From positions 42,798 to 106,797 of the forward strand of contig NZ_NADJ01000014.1 of the NCBI RefSeq assembly GCF_002196705.1: a DNA stretch of 64,000 bases. Direction: 5' to 3'. The DNA is from Desulfosporosinus sp. FKB (lineage in GTDB: Bacteria; Bacillota; Desulfitobacteriia; Desulfitobacteriales; Desulfitobacteriaceae). Shown one piece after another: positions 47,617 through 57,658 of the stretch (position 1 is the stretch's first letter; each line of letters begins with the position of its first letter). The notes under the pieces were generated by a model. That model worked only from the letters and a program-made list of their open reading frames with translations. It was not told the origin of the DNA and ran no database searches. The position numbers and the translations under genes are program-made.

Positions 47617-48231
47617 GTGTTTAATCAAACCCTTAATCCAATCGACACCTGTGGCTGTGGGGATACGGGATATTTAACAACCCGAAAAATTCCAATTGAC
47701 TTAGCCCATGGTGTTGGATACATAGACAATGTTCCTGTCTACCGTTGTCGTTCCAACTCTTGTTCTGAGTTTGCGCTGCCCCCTGAAGTTTCCAGACGTC
47801 TCGAAGATATTGCCGAACAAATGGAAGCAGACCATTCCACTCAAGTGGTTTATACATGGAGAACCAATCAAGAAGAAAACGATCCCCCCATTCAAGAAGC
47901 CTATCAACAAATGCAAGTGGAGTCATTTACCCTTCAATTTATTGGGCGAGAGTATTCAGACGCTCGGGTTGCCTTTGTCGTACCTGGCCAGGCCATCTTT
48001 TTTCAAAGCACGCTCGAAGACACTGAATATTTTCTTTTACGCTACGACGCCAAACCATCTTCCGAAGACATATGGTTTGACTTTTTGAAATTTTATTATG
48101 ATGAACAACCGAACCTTACTTATGAAGCATTTTTAACCTGGTCTGAAGAGGGATACTTAAAAGAACTGGGTAGTATCACTCTTGTCGAAGTGGAGGATAC
48201 TCTTCTGGATGAATTTGGAGAATTAACCTAA
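47617..48231 (+). CDS. Protein with N-terminal YgiT-like zinc ribbon, function unknown
   Basis: About 204 residues. The N-terminus has two Cys pairs, CGCG and CRSNSC with VPVYRC, the pattern of a YgiT/MqsA-type zinc ribbon. The rest is acidic and unassigned (EQMEADHSTQVVYTW; LRYDAKPSSEDIWFDFLKFYYDEQP). No HTH follows, so it is not a full MqsA antitoxin. I place the start at a GTG (47617) 8 bases after GAGG; the frame opens at 47548 but would cover the Fur-like boxes. It is transcribed divergently from pstS. Confidence 0.72.
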   Translation: MFNQTLNPIDTCGCGDTGYLTTRKIPIDLAHGVGYIDNVPVYRCRSNSCSEFALPPEVSRRLEDIAEQMEADHSTQVVYTWRTNQEENDPPIQEAYQQMQVESFTLQFIGREYSDARVAFVVPGQAIFFQSTLEDTEYFLLRYDAKPSSEDIWFDFLKFYYDEQPNLTYEAFLTWSEEGYLKELGSITLVEVEDTLLDEFGELT

Positions 48232-48265
48232 AAAGCGGTGTGAGCAACTTGCTCACACCGCTTTT
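48231..48265. terminator. Bidirectional terminator
   Basis: AAAAGCGGTGTGAGCAA and its exact complement form a nearly loopless 17-bp palindrome with A- and T-runs at its ends, between two convergent genes. Confidence 0.85.
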
Positions 48266-48297
48266 GTCTGGGCACCCTAGAATTTTCTCGTTCTCAA

Positions 48298-50262
48298 TTA
48301 ATGCTTATCGTTCTTTGACCTCTCTCCTTTGGCGGAACGCTTACCTGCTTTTGACTTCGTCAGACTTTTATGACTAAGCTCTTTGCTTTGCTTGGGTTTC
48401 ATACCGGACCGCCTCGTAGGTTTCCTGCCAGGTCTTTCAGATTTTCCCAAGCCTGTATGCGATTCCTTATGGGGCTTAATAAGACATTGCGGACCGTATC
48501 CAATGAGATCTTCACGATGTGCTTGCCGTAGGGCTTCTTCTACTAAGTCATAATTTTTCGGATTCCTATACTGAATTAAAGCCCTTTGCATCGCTTTCTC
48601 ATGCATGCTGCGAGGCACATACACCTTTTCCATCGTACGGGGATCTATTCCCGTATAATACATACACGTTGAAAGTGTTCCCGGCGTCGGAATAAAGTCC
48701 TGGACCTGTTCAGGATTGACACCCATATCCCTTACATATTCCGCTAATTCTATAGCCTCTTGCAAAGTACTGCCTGGATGAGAAGACATTAGGTAAGGAA
48801 CAAGGTATTGCTTTTTTCCTAAGAGTTTGTTTTCTTCTTTGAATCGCTGAACGAATTTCTCAAAAACCTTTTTACCCGGTTTTCCCATATAACGCAGAAC
48901 TTCGTCACTAACATGCTCAGGGGCAACCTTCAATTGACCGGAAACATGATGTTCGCAAAGCTCGCGTATAAATTCGGTATTTTTATCCGCTAATACCGCA
49001 TCATAGCGAATACCTGATCGGACAAACACTTTCTTAACTCTGGGGAGATTTCGCAAACGCCGCAGTAGACTTAAATATTCCGCATGATCAATTTCGAGAT
49101 TCTTACAAGGTGAAGGAAATAGACATTGTTTATGAGAACAAGTACCCTTAGTCAGCTGCATTTGGCAGGATGGACGCCGAAAATTAGCCGTTGGCCCGCC
49201 TACATCATGAATATATCCTTTAAAGCGGCTGCTCCAAGTCATCTGTTCAGCCTCCCGAAGAATAGATTCAGGACTTCTGCTTTGAATGATTCGTCCTTGA
49301 TGGAAGGTCAAAGCGCAAAAGGAACAAGCCCCATAACAACCACGTACACTTGTCAGGCTAAATTCTACTTCTTCAATGGCCGGAACTCCGCCTTTTTCTT
49401 CATAAGACGGATGAAAGGTTCCCATAAAAGGCAGAGCATAAACCGCATCCATTTCAGCCTGGCTTAAAGGCAGTGAGGGCTGATTTTGCAGAACAGCTTT
49501 ACGATTATGAACTTGCAGCATCGGTTTGCCTCGAAAAGGATCATGTTGATTATACTGAACCCAAAATGCTTCTGCATATTTTTTCTTATCAGCAAGTACC
49601 TCTTCATAGCTTGGAAGTACCAAAACATCTTTGCTGGTATTCTCAGGACTGTAAGGCACCATGGTGCCCCTGACATCCGTGATTTGTGTGATTAGCTCTC
49701 CGCCCTTGAGTCGTTCAGCAACCTCAATAATCGGTTTTTCTCCCATACCGAAGACTAATAGATCAGCTTGACTATCAATAAGGATTGAACGTCGAACTTC
49801 ATTGCTCCAATAATCGTAATGAGCAAAACGCCTCAGTGAAGCTTCGATTCCCCCGATGATCACCGGGACACCCGGAAGCGCTTCCCGCACTCTATTCGAA
49901 TATACAATCGTGGCGTGATCCGGCCGCAGCCCCTCCTCCCCCCCAGGAGAATAGACATCCTTATGCCGTTTCTTCTTAGCGGCTGTATAGTGGTTAACCA
50001 TAGAATCAAGGTTTCCGCCTGTAACCAGACAAGCTAAACGGGGTTTCCCCATTACCCGAAAGGCTTGAAGATCTTTCCAATCGGGCTGGGCCAAGATCCC
50101 AATACGGAAACCTTGATTTTCCAAAACACGAGCAATAACGGCAATTCCAAAACTAGGATGATCTACATAGGCATCTCCGGTAATAAATAAGAAATCAAGT
50201 TCAGTCCAACCACGAGCTTCCATGTCTGATCGATTTAGGGGCAAAAAATTTCTCGAGCGCAT
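48298..50262 (-). CDS. ygiQ: YgiQ-family radical SAM protein
   Basis: 654 residues. An N-terminal cobalamin-binding-like/UPF0313 region ([39 protein letters not shown]) precedes the radical SAM motif [16 protein letters not shown], and a DUF3362-like end with a Lys/Arg-rich tail follows. The reaction is not known. Length is normal. It converges on the zinc-ribbon gene and lies downstream of yajQ. Confidence 0.93.
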   Translation of the reverse strand: MRSRNFLPLNRSDMEARGWTELDFLFITGDAYVDHPSFGIAVIARVLENQGFRIGILAQPDWKDLQAFRVMGKPRLACLVTGGNLDSMVNHYTAAKKKRHKDVYSPGGEEGLRPDHATIVYSNRVREALPGVPVIIGGIEASLRRFAHYDYWSNEVRRSILIDSQADLLVFGMGEKPIIEVAERLKGGELITQITDVRGTMVPYSPENTSKDVLVLPSYEEVLADKKKYAEAFWVQYNQHDPFRGKPMLQVHNRKAVLQNQPSLPLSQAEMDAVYALPFMGTFHPSYEEKGGVPAIEEVEFSLTSVRGCYGACSFCALTFHQGRIIQSRSPESILREAEQMTWSSRFKGYIHDVGGPTANFRRPSCQMQLTKGTCSHKQCLFPSPCKNLEIDHAEYLSLLRRLRNLPRVKKVFVRSGIRYDAVLADKNTEFIRELCEHHVSGQLKVAPEHVSDEVLRYMGKPGKKVFEKFVQRFKEENKLLGKKQYLVPYLMSSHPGSTLQEAIELAEYVRDMGVNPEQVQDFIPTPGTLSTCMYYTGIDPRTMEKVYVPRSMHEKAMQRALIQYRNPKNYDLVEEALRQAHREDLIGYGPQCLIKPHKESHTGLGKSERPGRKPTRRSGMKPKQSKELSHKSLTKSKAGKRSAKGERSKNDKH

Positions 50263-50287
50263 ATTCTCACCTTTCTTGAAAAAAGAA

Positions 50288-50313
50288 AAGAGGGGCCGCC
50301 GGGCCGCCCCCTC
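50288..50313 (-). terminator. Terminator of yajQ
   Basis: A GC-rich hairpin (GAGGGG..CGGC and GCCG..CCCCTC, about 50290-50313); read leftward, TTTTCTTTT follows. Confidence 0.85.
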
Positions 50314-50321
50314 TATCTATC

Positions 50322-50816
50322 TTATCTATCTGTAATTGACAAATTGCAGCTCGATTCCAAAGTCCTCTTTTTTAAGAAGAACGATGGCTGCTTGCAGGTC
50401 GTCTTTGTTTTTCCCGATACTCTGATTTCATCACCTTGAATAGAACTTACCACCTTAATCTTACTATCTTTAAGAACTTTATTGATCTCCTTAGCCTTAT
50501 CCTGCGCAATTCCCTGTACCATCTTAACTTCTTGCCGAAGGGTATTCCCGGCAGCTGGTTGAGGTTTTCCGTAGTCTAAAGCTTTTAATGAGATCCCCCG
50601 TTTAACAAGCTTACTTTCCAGAATGTCCACTACATTTTTTAATTTAAAATCATCATCAGACACTAGAGTGATTTTTTCTTCTTCCAAGGTAATGGATGAT
50701 TTACTGTTCTTAAAGTCAAACCTTTGGGAAAGTTCCCTCTGAGCCTGCTGAACAGCATTGGACACTTCGGGTAAATTCACCTTTGAAACAATATCGAATG
50801 ACGAATCTTTAGCCAA
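50322..50816 (-). pseudogene. yajQ: yajQ with a one-base frameshift near its 3' end
   Basis: YajQ is a 160-odd residue nucleotide-binding protein ([43 protein letters not shown]); some homologues bind cyclic di-GMP. After VSGK the frame as written reads [17 protein letters not shown]..., unlike the family. Adding one A in the run at 50408-50412 restores [27 protein letters not shown], the normal C-terminus, stopping at 50326. So a base is missing here, by mutation or sequencing error. I place the start at a TTG (50816) 8 bases after GGAGGAG rather than at 50834. Confidence 0.85.
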
Positions 50817-50837
50817 CCTGACGTCTCCTCCCAATCC

Positions 50838-51668
50838 TTAAAGTGTTTTCAAAGTTTCTGGAGTAAAGATCACATTACGAATAACTTGACCGGAACTCCC
50901 TAGACTCGGCAACGCTTTTCCGTTTAAGGTTACATTTAATCCCCCGGCATTTCCGACTGTAACAAGTTCGATTTTATTACTTCCTTTGACAACCTTCGTA
51001 GTCCCCGCAGCAAAAGTTCCCTGAAACACGGGTTGACCATCAGCTTGCACAACAACCCAACAAGACTGTTTAAACTCCAATTGCGCGGTTAAGCCATCTT
51101 GGGTTGCCGCTAAAACGGAAGGGGGAGTACTTGACGCCTGAGAATTATTCTGGTCATTTTTAGTATTATTTTGGGTATTATTTTTACTATTACTTTGAGC
51201 GTTATTCTGCTTAGACGCTGCTGCCTCAGCTTGGGAAGGTGCGCTGGGAAGCGCCGACGGGGAATAAGCAGAATTGGAAGGCTTTTCAGGAGTATTATGA
51301 CTCCATTCAGCAACCCCAACTACGATGCCGATAGCTAGAATAGCCATAATCCCCGCTGCTAAAGGTCTTACCCAGTTAGGGCTTTTCTTTAGAGGGATAT
51401 GATCGGGAGTTTCAAGAATCTTTACCGTTTCTTTTACATCTGGACTATTATTGTAGAGTTGTATAATCTCATCCGGGTTTAAACCTAAGTGCTTTGCATA
51501 GGTACGTAAATATCCTTTAACATAAGTCGTCCCTGGAAGTATCCCATAATTTTCTTCCTCAAGCGCCTGGATATAACGGACTCGAATTTTAGTGGTGTCT
51601 TCGGTAAATCTTAGACTCCATTGTTTCTCCTCACGTGCGGCTCGGAGCATTTGTCCTTCTCCTGCCAT
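50838..51668 (-). CDS. RodZ/YmfM-like membrane protein
   Basis: 276 residues. An N-terminal HTH_25 domain (LRAAREEKQWSLRFTEDTTKIRVRYIQALEEE) is followed by one transmembrane helix (LAAGIMAILAIGIVVGVAEW), an Asn/Ser/Gln-rich exported linker and a C-terminal DUF4115 beta domain (LTAQLEFKQSCWVVVQADGQ). RodZ links MreB to the wall machinery; YmfM is the Bacillus equivalent. Its place before pgsA/cinA/recA and after ymfK matches Bacillus order. Confidence 0.9.
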   Translation of the reverse strand: MAGEGQMLRAAREEKQWSLRFTEDTTKIRVRYIQALEEENYGILPGTTYVKGYLRTYAKHLGLNPDEIIQLYNNSPDVKETVKILETPDHIPLKKSPNWVRPLAAGIMAILAIGIVVGVAEWSHNTPEKPSNSAYSPSALPSAPSQAEAAASKQNNAQSNSKNNTQNNTKNDQNNSQASSTPPSVLAATQDGLTAQLEFKQSCWVVVQADGQPVFQGTFAAGTTKVVKGSNKIELVTVGNAGGLNVTLNGKALPSLGSSGQVIRNVIFTPETLKTL

Positions 51669-51688
51669 TGAGACCCCCCCTTATTATG

Positions 51689-52474
51689 TTAGCTTAAATC
51701 GAAGGCAGAAAAGCTCATTGCTATATCCTCGCATCGAATGTCGTCATCTTCATGATGACGTATTTCAATGATAAAATCAAAGTCAATCTTCAAACGGCCA
51801 TCTCTCAGCAGAACATCTGGGTGTTCGATAATTTTCACTGTCGGCATTTCCAAAACATTTTTAAGTAAGGACCAATGAGCATCGTTTCCTCGCGTGGTGC
51901 TCGTAATCCCATCGATGAGAAATATGCTATTTGTTGACTCGCCAAGTAATAACTCTGTGCGTATGGTTTGCCGAATGATTGTTGAGGATAATAAAATCCA
52001 TCGTTTGTTGGCATAAACACAGGCAGCTATGGCTGCTTCAGTTTTTCCTACCCTCGGCATTCCCCGAATTCCAATGATTCGATTTCCGCCCTCAAGTAAA
52101 GTATCTCCTAAAAAGTCAACCAGCACTCCTAATTCTTCACGAACAAACCGATATGTCGGAGGATTAAGTTCAGCCATGTCTAATCTTTTACCATGGCGTA
52201 AAGCTATCCGATCCAATAAGGTAGGTCTTCGGAATGCTGTCACTTTGATAGCCGCAACTTGCAGCAAGGCTTCCTGCAAGGTCCTTATTTTAGTATCCGA
52301 ATGAGCTTCCAAAAGAAGTCCTCGTCGGGTTTGGCCAATACTTGTGACCGCCAGAATATTAAGATCCAACATACCAATCAGGGTGGTTACAGCTCCTAAT
52401 AATCCCGGCTTATTTTGCTGAATGTCGTATTCCAGATACAGTAGACTCTCGATCCGTGTCGGCCACCTTTTCAT
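51689..52474 (-). CDS. YmfK-like protein (DUF3388)
   Basis: About 261 residues. The N-terminal ACT-like region (YLEYDIQQNKPGLLGAVTTLIGMLDLNI) leads to a P-loop-like IIGIRGMPRVGKTEAA and a C-terminal acidic part, as in Bacillus YmfK. Function unknown. It lies directly upstream of the rodZ-like gene, as in Bacillus. The start at an ATG (52474) lies inside the 3' end of mnmH, an overlap of about 65 bases; a later start near YLEYDI would shorten it. Confidence 0.82.
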   Translation of the reverse strand: MKRWPTRIESLLYLEYDIQQNKPGLLGAVTTLIGMLDLNILAVTSIGQTRRGLLLEAHSDTKIRTLQEALLQVAAIKVTAFRRPTLLDRIALRHGKRLDMAELNPPTYRFVREELGVLVDFLGDTLLEGGNRIIGIRGMPRVGKTEAAIAACVYANKRWILLSSTIIRQTIRTELLLGESTNSIFLIDGITSTTRGNDAHWSLLKNVLEMPTVKIIEHPDVLLRDGRLKIDFDFIIEIRHHEDDDIRCEDIAMSFSAFDLS

Positions 52475-53492
52475 CAAGATAGCGTTCCAACTCCCTTAAC
52501 GCTTTAGTAGGATCACTATGATCTATAAAATAATTATACTCTGCGTTTGGTTGATTGGGATACGCATAAAGTTTGTCATAATACTCAACTAAAAGACGTT
52601 CAGTGAAAATTTCCAAATGGTTTGCTTCTAAAAGGGAACGCAATTCCCGCACTTTAACATGACCAAGAGTTTTTACCAATCTCTCTAAAGCGGCACCGAT
52701 CTCTTCAAGGGCACTCGGCACTGATGTATACTCCCGTATTAATCGTTGAACACGATTTGGCAAACTGTCATACTGTAATAATTGAGTCCCCTGCTGCATT
52801 GCCGAGAAAAACGTGGTTGGTATAGTTACCCTCCCAATACGTTTACTTTCACATTCTACAATGACATAAGGGAAACTCCTCAATAAATTTAGTTCTTCAT
52901 AAAGCAGCCCTTCAAATCTTTTCTGAGAGGGTGAATTTCCTAAACCCAAGGCACCAAAAACAGAACCTCGGTTATTCGCTAATTTCTCGAGGTCAATCGC
53001 TGGATATCCTTCTGAACGCAACTTTCCCAGAAGCTCTGTTTTACCAACGCCCGTATTGCCACGGAGCACGACAACCTTAACAGGAAGTGGATTATTAAAG
53101 TATTCAACCACTAGATTACGGTAAGCTTTAAAACCCCCTTGCAATCGGTAAATCGGAATACCCATTAATTCAGAGACGGCAGCAACCGCCTTACTTCGCA
53201 TGCCTCCACGCCAGCAAAAAAGCACCACGGGACCTGACTTAGACAGTTCCTCAACTTTTTTGACAAGTTCAGGCAATTTTGGACTAGCGATATTTAAGCC
53301 AAGCTCTCGAGCTATAGCTGGTGATGACTGAGTATAAATTGTCCCAATTTCAGCACGTTCCTTATTGTTAAAAAGTGGAAGATTTACAGAACCCGGGATC
53401 GTTGCTTCTTCAAATTCTCCCTCCGAGCGTACATCAATTAAAACAGGATGATCTAAAGATTTTATTTCACTAACATGTATCTCTTTTAGCAT
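52410..53492 (-). CDS. mnmH: tRNA 2-selenouridine synthase MnmH (SelU)
   Basis: 360 residues. The N-terminal rhodanese domain has VLIDVRSEGEFEEATIPGSVNLP and the catalytic FCWRGGMRS (Cys about 93). A P-loop domain with LRGNTGVGKTELL follows. MnmH replaces sulfur by selenium in the wobble 2-thiouridine of some tRNAs, using selenophosphate, and implies SelD elsewhere in the genome. It lies between spoIIIE and ymfK, an insertion relative to the Bacillus order. Confidence 0.93.
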   Translation of the reverse strand: MLKEIHVSEIKSLDHPVLIDVRSEGEFEEATIPGSVNLPLFNNKERAEIGTIYTQSSPAIARELGLNIASPKLPELVKKVEELSKSGPVVLFCWRGGMRSKAVAAVSELMGIPIYRLQGGFKAYRNLVVEYFNNPLPVKVVVLRGNTGVGKTELLGKLRSEGYPAIDLEKLANNRGSVFGALGLGNSPSQKRFEGLLYEELNLLRSFPYVIVECESKRIGRVTIPTTFFSAMQQGTQLLQYDSLPNRVQRLIREYTSVPSALEEIGAALERLVKTLGHVKVRELRSLLEANHLEIFTERLLVEYYDKLYAYPNQPNAEYNYFIDHSDPTKALRELERYLDEKVADTDRESTVSGIRHSAK

Positions 53493-53583
53493 AAGTATTC
53501 CTTTACTATCTTATCAAATATCATTTTACATCTTATCATAAGGCTTAACAAAATTTTATGCAACTAATATACAATTTCGTTTT

Positions 53584-55965
53584 TTAAACAATTTCATTAT
53601 TCAAAGGACCGTACTTTAACTCAAATTGTCCTCTGGTCATCAATACCTCGCGAGGTTTAGAACCTTCATAACCTCCAACAACCCCTTTTCCCTCCAATAG
53701 ATCCATAAGGCGTGCCGCACGAGTGTAGCCAATTCGTAAGCGTCGCTGCAATAGAGAAACTGAAGCAGTTCCGCTTTCGATAAAGAGTTGAGCTGCCTGA
53801 TAAAAGAGTTCGTCTTCCATGTCATCCTTTGTTGTACTCCCAATATCCACATTAGGGATATCCTGATATTCAGGTTTGGCTTGATTTTGCAGGAACTCCA
53901 CAACATTTTCCACTTCTTTGTCACCTAAATAACAGCCCTGGACACGTATGGGTTTACTCGCACCCATTGGATAGTATAACATATCACCGCGCCCCATAAG
54001 TTTCTCCGCTCCATTCAAATCCAAGATTGTTCTCGAATCTGTTTGCGAAGAAACCGAAAAGGCAATTCGCGAAGGGATATTTGCTTTAATAAGTCCCGTA
54101 ATAACATCCACTGAAGGTCTTTGGGTTGCCACAATCAAATGAATTCCGGCCGCACGAGCCATTTGAGCCAGTCGGCAAATAGCGTCCTCAACATCTCCCG
54201 GTGCCACCATCATCAAATCTGCCAGTTCGTCGATAATGACGACAACATAAGGTAAAGGCGGATGTTCATTATTTTTTTCTTGTGCGCGTAAAAAATTATA
54301 GCGAACAATGTCTCTCACACCCGACGCAGCAAACAACTCATAGCGAGTTTCCATTTCAGTCACGATCCATTTCAATGCTCCTGCGGCTTTACGAGAATCC
54401 GTGACAACTGGGGCAATTAAATGAGGAATGCCATTATAGTTAGCCAGTTCGACCATTTTCGGATCAACGAGTAAAAACTTTACTTCATCTGGACGAGCTT
54501 TAAAAAGAATACTGTGAATCAAAGTATTAATACACACGGACTTACCGGAGCCCGTTGCCCCGGCAATCAAGAGGTGCGGCATCTTAGTCAAATCTGCTAT
54601 TACCGGTGCCCCGGTTATATCTTTACCCAAGCATAAGATCAGCTTATTGCTTAACCCCTGAAATTCAGGAGTTTCCAAGACTTCACGAAAATGTACCATA
54701 GCAATTTCTTTATTGGGCACTTCTATCCCCACCACTGATTTGCCGGGGATAGGAGCCTCAATACGAACGTCAGCCGAGGCCAAACTTAAAGCGATATCAT
54801 CCGCTAAGTTGGTTATTTTGCTGACTTTCACTCCTGGAGCAGGCTGAGCTTCATAACGCGTAATAGCAGGACCTTGAGTCACTTGGGTTACTTTGACCTT
54901 TACTCCAAAATTAGCAAGGGTCTCCTCAAGTATTCGGACATTATCCGTTAAATCTTTATTTAACCTAGGGTTTTTAACTTTTAAGGATTTATGCAGCAAG
55001 GAAACTTGCGGAAGTTGAAAATTTCCGTCTTCACGAGTCTGCCGTGAGATAGGCGTGCTGGTCACCTTGCCCGGTGCCGGCGGTTCGGAAGTTACTCCGC
55101 TTAGTGTTTTCTCAAAACCTAATTGCCCTTTGGGAAGAGACTCAGAAGGACTCTCAGTTATCCCTTCGCGGAGATTTTGGCTGGTATTTTCATTAGGATC
55201 ATCAAGAGTTTTGATAACCAAAGGCCGTTCAACAATATCCGGATCCAGGACAGGCGGTCGTGAAGATGAAGATTTCTTGAGGATTTTAGGTGCCTTATGA
55301 ACATCTGGATCCCTTTCTTCACTTGTTTCAGCCTCTTTGTCAACGTCAGGATTTTTCAATACTTCCTTAAAATCCTCCATGTGTTGTTTCATCCATACTC
55401 CGGATTCTTTCCCCATCTGACCAATTTCTTGTACTCCTTTTATGAGCGAGCGATTTGTGATTAGCAACGCTCCAATAATTGCAAACATAATTATAACAAC
55501 GTAACTTCCAGGAATTCCGACTGTCTCCTTTAATAAAAAGGCTATTACCGCACCAATAAGGCCCCCGCCATGTCCAAGCTGGCCCTCATGAAAAATATCA
55601 GATCGGGAAAAAGCTTCAATTCCCGGCAGCTGAAGGTGAAGAATACCGATAAATACAAGCCAAAGGAGAATCATTCCTTCCATTTTAGAACCTAGACGCG
55701 GAGTTTGTTTGTTCATGAAAGAAATACCCCAAATTCCTAACATGACTGGGATGCCGATTCGTCCTCCTCCAGCTAACATGGTCAAAAAATAACTAATTTC
55801 TCCGCCAACAACACCGCTTCTCTTCGAATAGAGAGCTACAAGCCCTAAACAAGCCATGCCAACCACGATAACTCCAATGACTTCTCTGCGAATCGTCTCT
55901 GCCATCGTGACAGCCCTCATATCGACCTTTTTATTTAATTTGCGGCGTCCTCTTTTTTTCGCCAC
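53584..55965 (-). CDS. spoIIIE: DNA translocase SpoIIIE/FtsK
   Basis: About 793 residues. Four N-terminal transmembrane segments anchor it at the septum. A Pro/Ser-rich linker leads to the motor with Walker A AGATGSGKSVC (about 466-476), Walker B YVVVIIDELADLMM and the gamma winged helix at the C-terminus (ASVSLLQRRLRIGYTRAARLMDLLEGKGVVG). It pumps DNA across the septum at division or sporulation. I place the start at a GTG (55965) 7 bases after GGGGGA; the frame opens at 55980. Confidence 0.95.
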   Translation of the reverse strand: MAKKRGRRKLNKKVDMRAVTMAETIRREVIGVIVVGMACLGLVALYSKRSGVVGGEISYFLTMLAGGGRIGIPVMLGIWGISFMNKQTPRLGSKMEGMILLWLVFIGILHLQLPGIEAFSRSDIFHEGQLGHGGGLIGAVIAFLLKETVGIPGSYVVIIMFAIIGALLITNRSLIKGVQEIGQMGKESGVWMKQHMEDFKEVLKNPDVDKEAETSEERDPDVHKAPKILKKSSSSRPPVLDPDIVERPLVIKTLDDPNENTSQNLREGITESPSESLPKGQLGFEKTLSGVTSEPPAPGKVTSTPISRQTREDGNFQLPQVSLLHKSLKVKNPRLNKDLTDNVRILEETLANFGVKVKVTQVTQGPAITRYEAQPAPGVKVSKITNLADDIALSLASADVRIEAPIPGKSVVGIEVPNKEIAMVHFREVLETPEFQGLSNKLILCLGKDITGAPVIADLTKMPHLLIAGATGSGKSVCINTLIHSILFKARPDEVKFLLVDPKMVELANYNGIPHLIAPVVTDSRKAAGALKWIVTEMETRYELFAASGVRDIVRYNFLRAQEKNNEHPPLPYVVVIIDELADLMMVAPGDVEDAICRLAQMARAAGIHLIVATQRPSVDVITGLIKANIPSRIAFSVSSQTDSRTILDLNGAEKLMGRGDMLYYPMGASKPIRVQGCYLGDKEVENVVEFLQNQAKPEYQDIPNVDIGSTTKDDMEDELFYQAAQLFIESGTASVSLLQRRLRIGYTRAARLMDLLEGKGVVGGYEGSKPREVLMTRGQFELKYGPLNNEIV

Positions 55966-56061
55966 ACACCAATCCCCCAAACTTTTAAAATAATTTTTTT
56001 AACCCACATTAAATTCCACATACTTAAGGCGTTTTCCTTTTTTGAATCAATTGACATTTAT

Positions 56062-56124
56062 CTACCCCCACCGAAGCAGGGTATGGGAACCGCTCCCACT
56101 TGTAGAAGTGGGGGTCTTACGATT
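56062..56124 (+). repeat. Partial copy C of the dispersed palindromic element
   Basis: It carries CCCCCACCGAAGCAGGGTAT, then GGGAACC, the hairpin CCCACTTGTAGAAGTGGG and GTCTTACGATT. The junction CCCCACCGAAGCA is that of copy B, not copy A, so it derives from the B orientation. It lies between tepA and spoIIIE. Confidence 0.78.
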
Positions 56125-56128
56125 GACT

Positions 56129-56181
56129 TAAAAAGCCAGTAACATTCTCACCATTACGTTAATTCGATGAGTATTACTGGC
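56129..56181 (-). terminator. Terminator of tepA
   Basis: GCCAGTAA and TTACTGGC (56135-56181) with a long loop and inner TCTCA/TGAG pairing; read leftward, TTTTTAAG follows. Confidence 0.65.
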
Positions 56182-56233
56182 CCAGCCTGAATCAAACTAT
56201 CTAAAGTTTAAGGCAGCTTTAATACTATAGCGG

Positions 56234-57001
56234 CTACTCTGAGGAACTTATCAAATCATTCAGTTCTTTGAAAGCCTCCCGAACCCCTCCAACCGCTTGA
56301 ATCAACCCCGCTTTGACAGCTTCTTCACCAATTAATATTGTTCCGATATCCTGAGCTAACTCTCCTGTTTGAAACATAAGCTGCTCTAATTTTTCTTTAC
56401 TAATATTTGAATGCGAATATATGAACTGATCTATTCTCTCTTGCATTTTTTTTAAATAGTCAAACTGCTGGTGACCATTTATTACTAAACCCGTATAGCG
56501 AATAGGATGAACGGTCATCGTGCCTGTCGGTGCTATTAGGCTCTTGGTACAACTTACAGCGATAGGAATACCAATACTGTGACCACCGCCAAGGACTAAA
56601 GAAACAGACGGCTTGCTTAAACTAGATAACATTTCGGCAATTGCTAACCCAGCCTCCACATCACCGCCGGCGGTATTGAGAATAACTAATATACCCTCAA
56701 TTTTAGGGTTTTGCTCAACTGCCAGAAGCTGAGGAATAATATGTTCATATTTTGTCGTCTTAGATTGTGCTGGCAATATTTGATGACCTTCAATTTGACC
56801 AATAATGGGCAAACAAAAAATTCTTTCGGAAACTTCAGGAATTTCAACCTGTCCTAACTCTTTAATAGAGCTTGTTGACTCGTCTACCTTAATGTCTTCT
56901 TCTTCAGATTCAGATAAAGATAGTTTATTAGAAAACACTGATTGTTTTACCCCCTTACTTTCGAAAACCTCAACTAGCTGCTGATACATCAAGTTAATCA
57001 A
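56234..57001 (-). CDS. tepA: TepA-like ClpP-family serine protease
   Basis: 255 residues. A ClpP/crotonase fold with [24 protein letters not shown], the nucleophile Ser142 in [11 protein letters not shown], and HPIRYTG containing the likely catalytic His. It corresponds to Bacillus TepA (YmfB), once linked to protein export and later to spore SASP degradation. It lies upstream of spoIIIE, as in Bacillus. The first 60 residues are charged and poorly conserved. Confidence 0.9.
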   Translation of the reverse strand: MINLMYQQLVEVFESKGVKQSVFSNKLSLSESEEEDIKVDESTSSIKELGQVEIPEVSERIFCLPIIGQIEGHQILPAQSKTTKYEHIIPQLLAVEQNPKIEGILVILNTAGGDVEAGLAIAEMLSSLSKPSVSLVLGGGHSIGIPIAVSCTKSLIAPTGTMTVHPIRYTGLVINGHQQFDYLKKMQERIDQFIYSHSNISKEKLEQLMFQTGELAQDIGTILIGEEAVKAGLIQAVGGVREAFKELNDLISSSE

Positions 57002-57274
57002 TCGTTGCCAGGTTCTCTTTTAGTATGGAGGATTCAAGCATAAATAATACTAATGTTGGTTAGCAAAGGCTTAGTTAATTAGAAGGTTGATTCTCTTGCT
57101 TAAATTTTCACGATATACGGACAGACATTCACTGTTCTTACTTTGATCATATTTTGCAGCCTAAGCCGAAAAAATTTTGAATTTCAGTCTTGGCGGGAAG
57201 GGTAATTTACTTGAATGCAGAATATATTTGTATTAATACTATATGCATGTTGCAAATAGTTGAGGTGAGTATAT

Positions 57275-57640
57275 ATGGATAACGAGAAGGTAAAGGAGCT
57301 TGAATTCTCACTATCTATGGAACGTTTCATTCAAGCGGAATTACTTCTTCTTTTAAAGCAAAAACCTTCTCATGGGTACGAATTAATTCAACGCCTAAAT
57401 GACAGTGAATTTAAGAGTGCTGAAGTTGACGCAGCTACAGTTTATAGAAATTTAAGACGTATGGACAAGGAGGGAATGATAAAATCTCAATGGGAAGTCG
57501 GCGAATCTGGTCCAGGCAGGAGACTTTATAAGCTAACAGCACAGGGAGAAGAGCATTTAATTGTCTGGGCACAGTACATTGTTCAGCAAAAGATAAAGTT
57601 AGAGAATTTCTTAGCGGCATATCTTCGATTTAATCAGTGA
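57275..57640 (+). CDS. PadR-family transcription regulator
   Basis: 121 residues: a PadR winged helix (ELLLLLKQKPSHGYELIQRLNDSEF; DAATVYRNLRRMDKEGMIKSQW; GPGRRLYKLTAQGEEHL). The short C-terminal helix (YIVQQKIKLENFLAAYLRF) would dimerise. PadR proteins are usually repressors of the gene next to them. The next frame opens 3 bases after its stop, so it is probably co-transcribed with the binding protein and the chromate transporter. Confidence 0.9.
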   Translation: MDNEKVKELEFSLSMERFIQAELLLLLKQKPSHGYELIQRLNDSEFKSAEVDAATVYRNLRRMDKEGMIKSQWEVGESGPGRRLYKLTAQGEEHLIVWAQYIVQQKIKLENFLAAYLRFNQ

Positions 57641-57658
57641 TAGGTGGTGGCAACAAAC

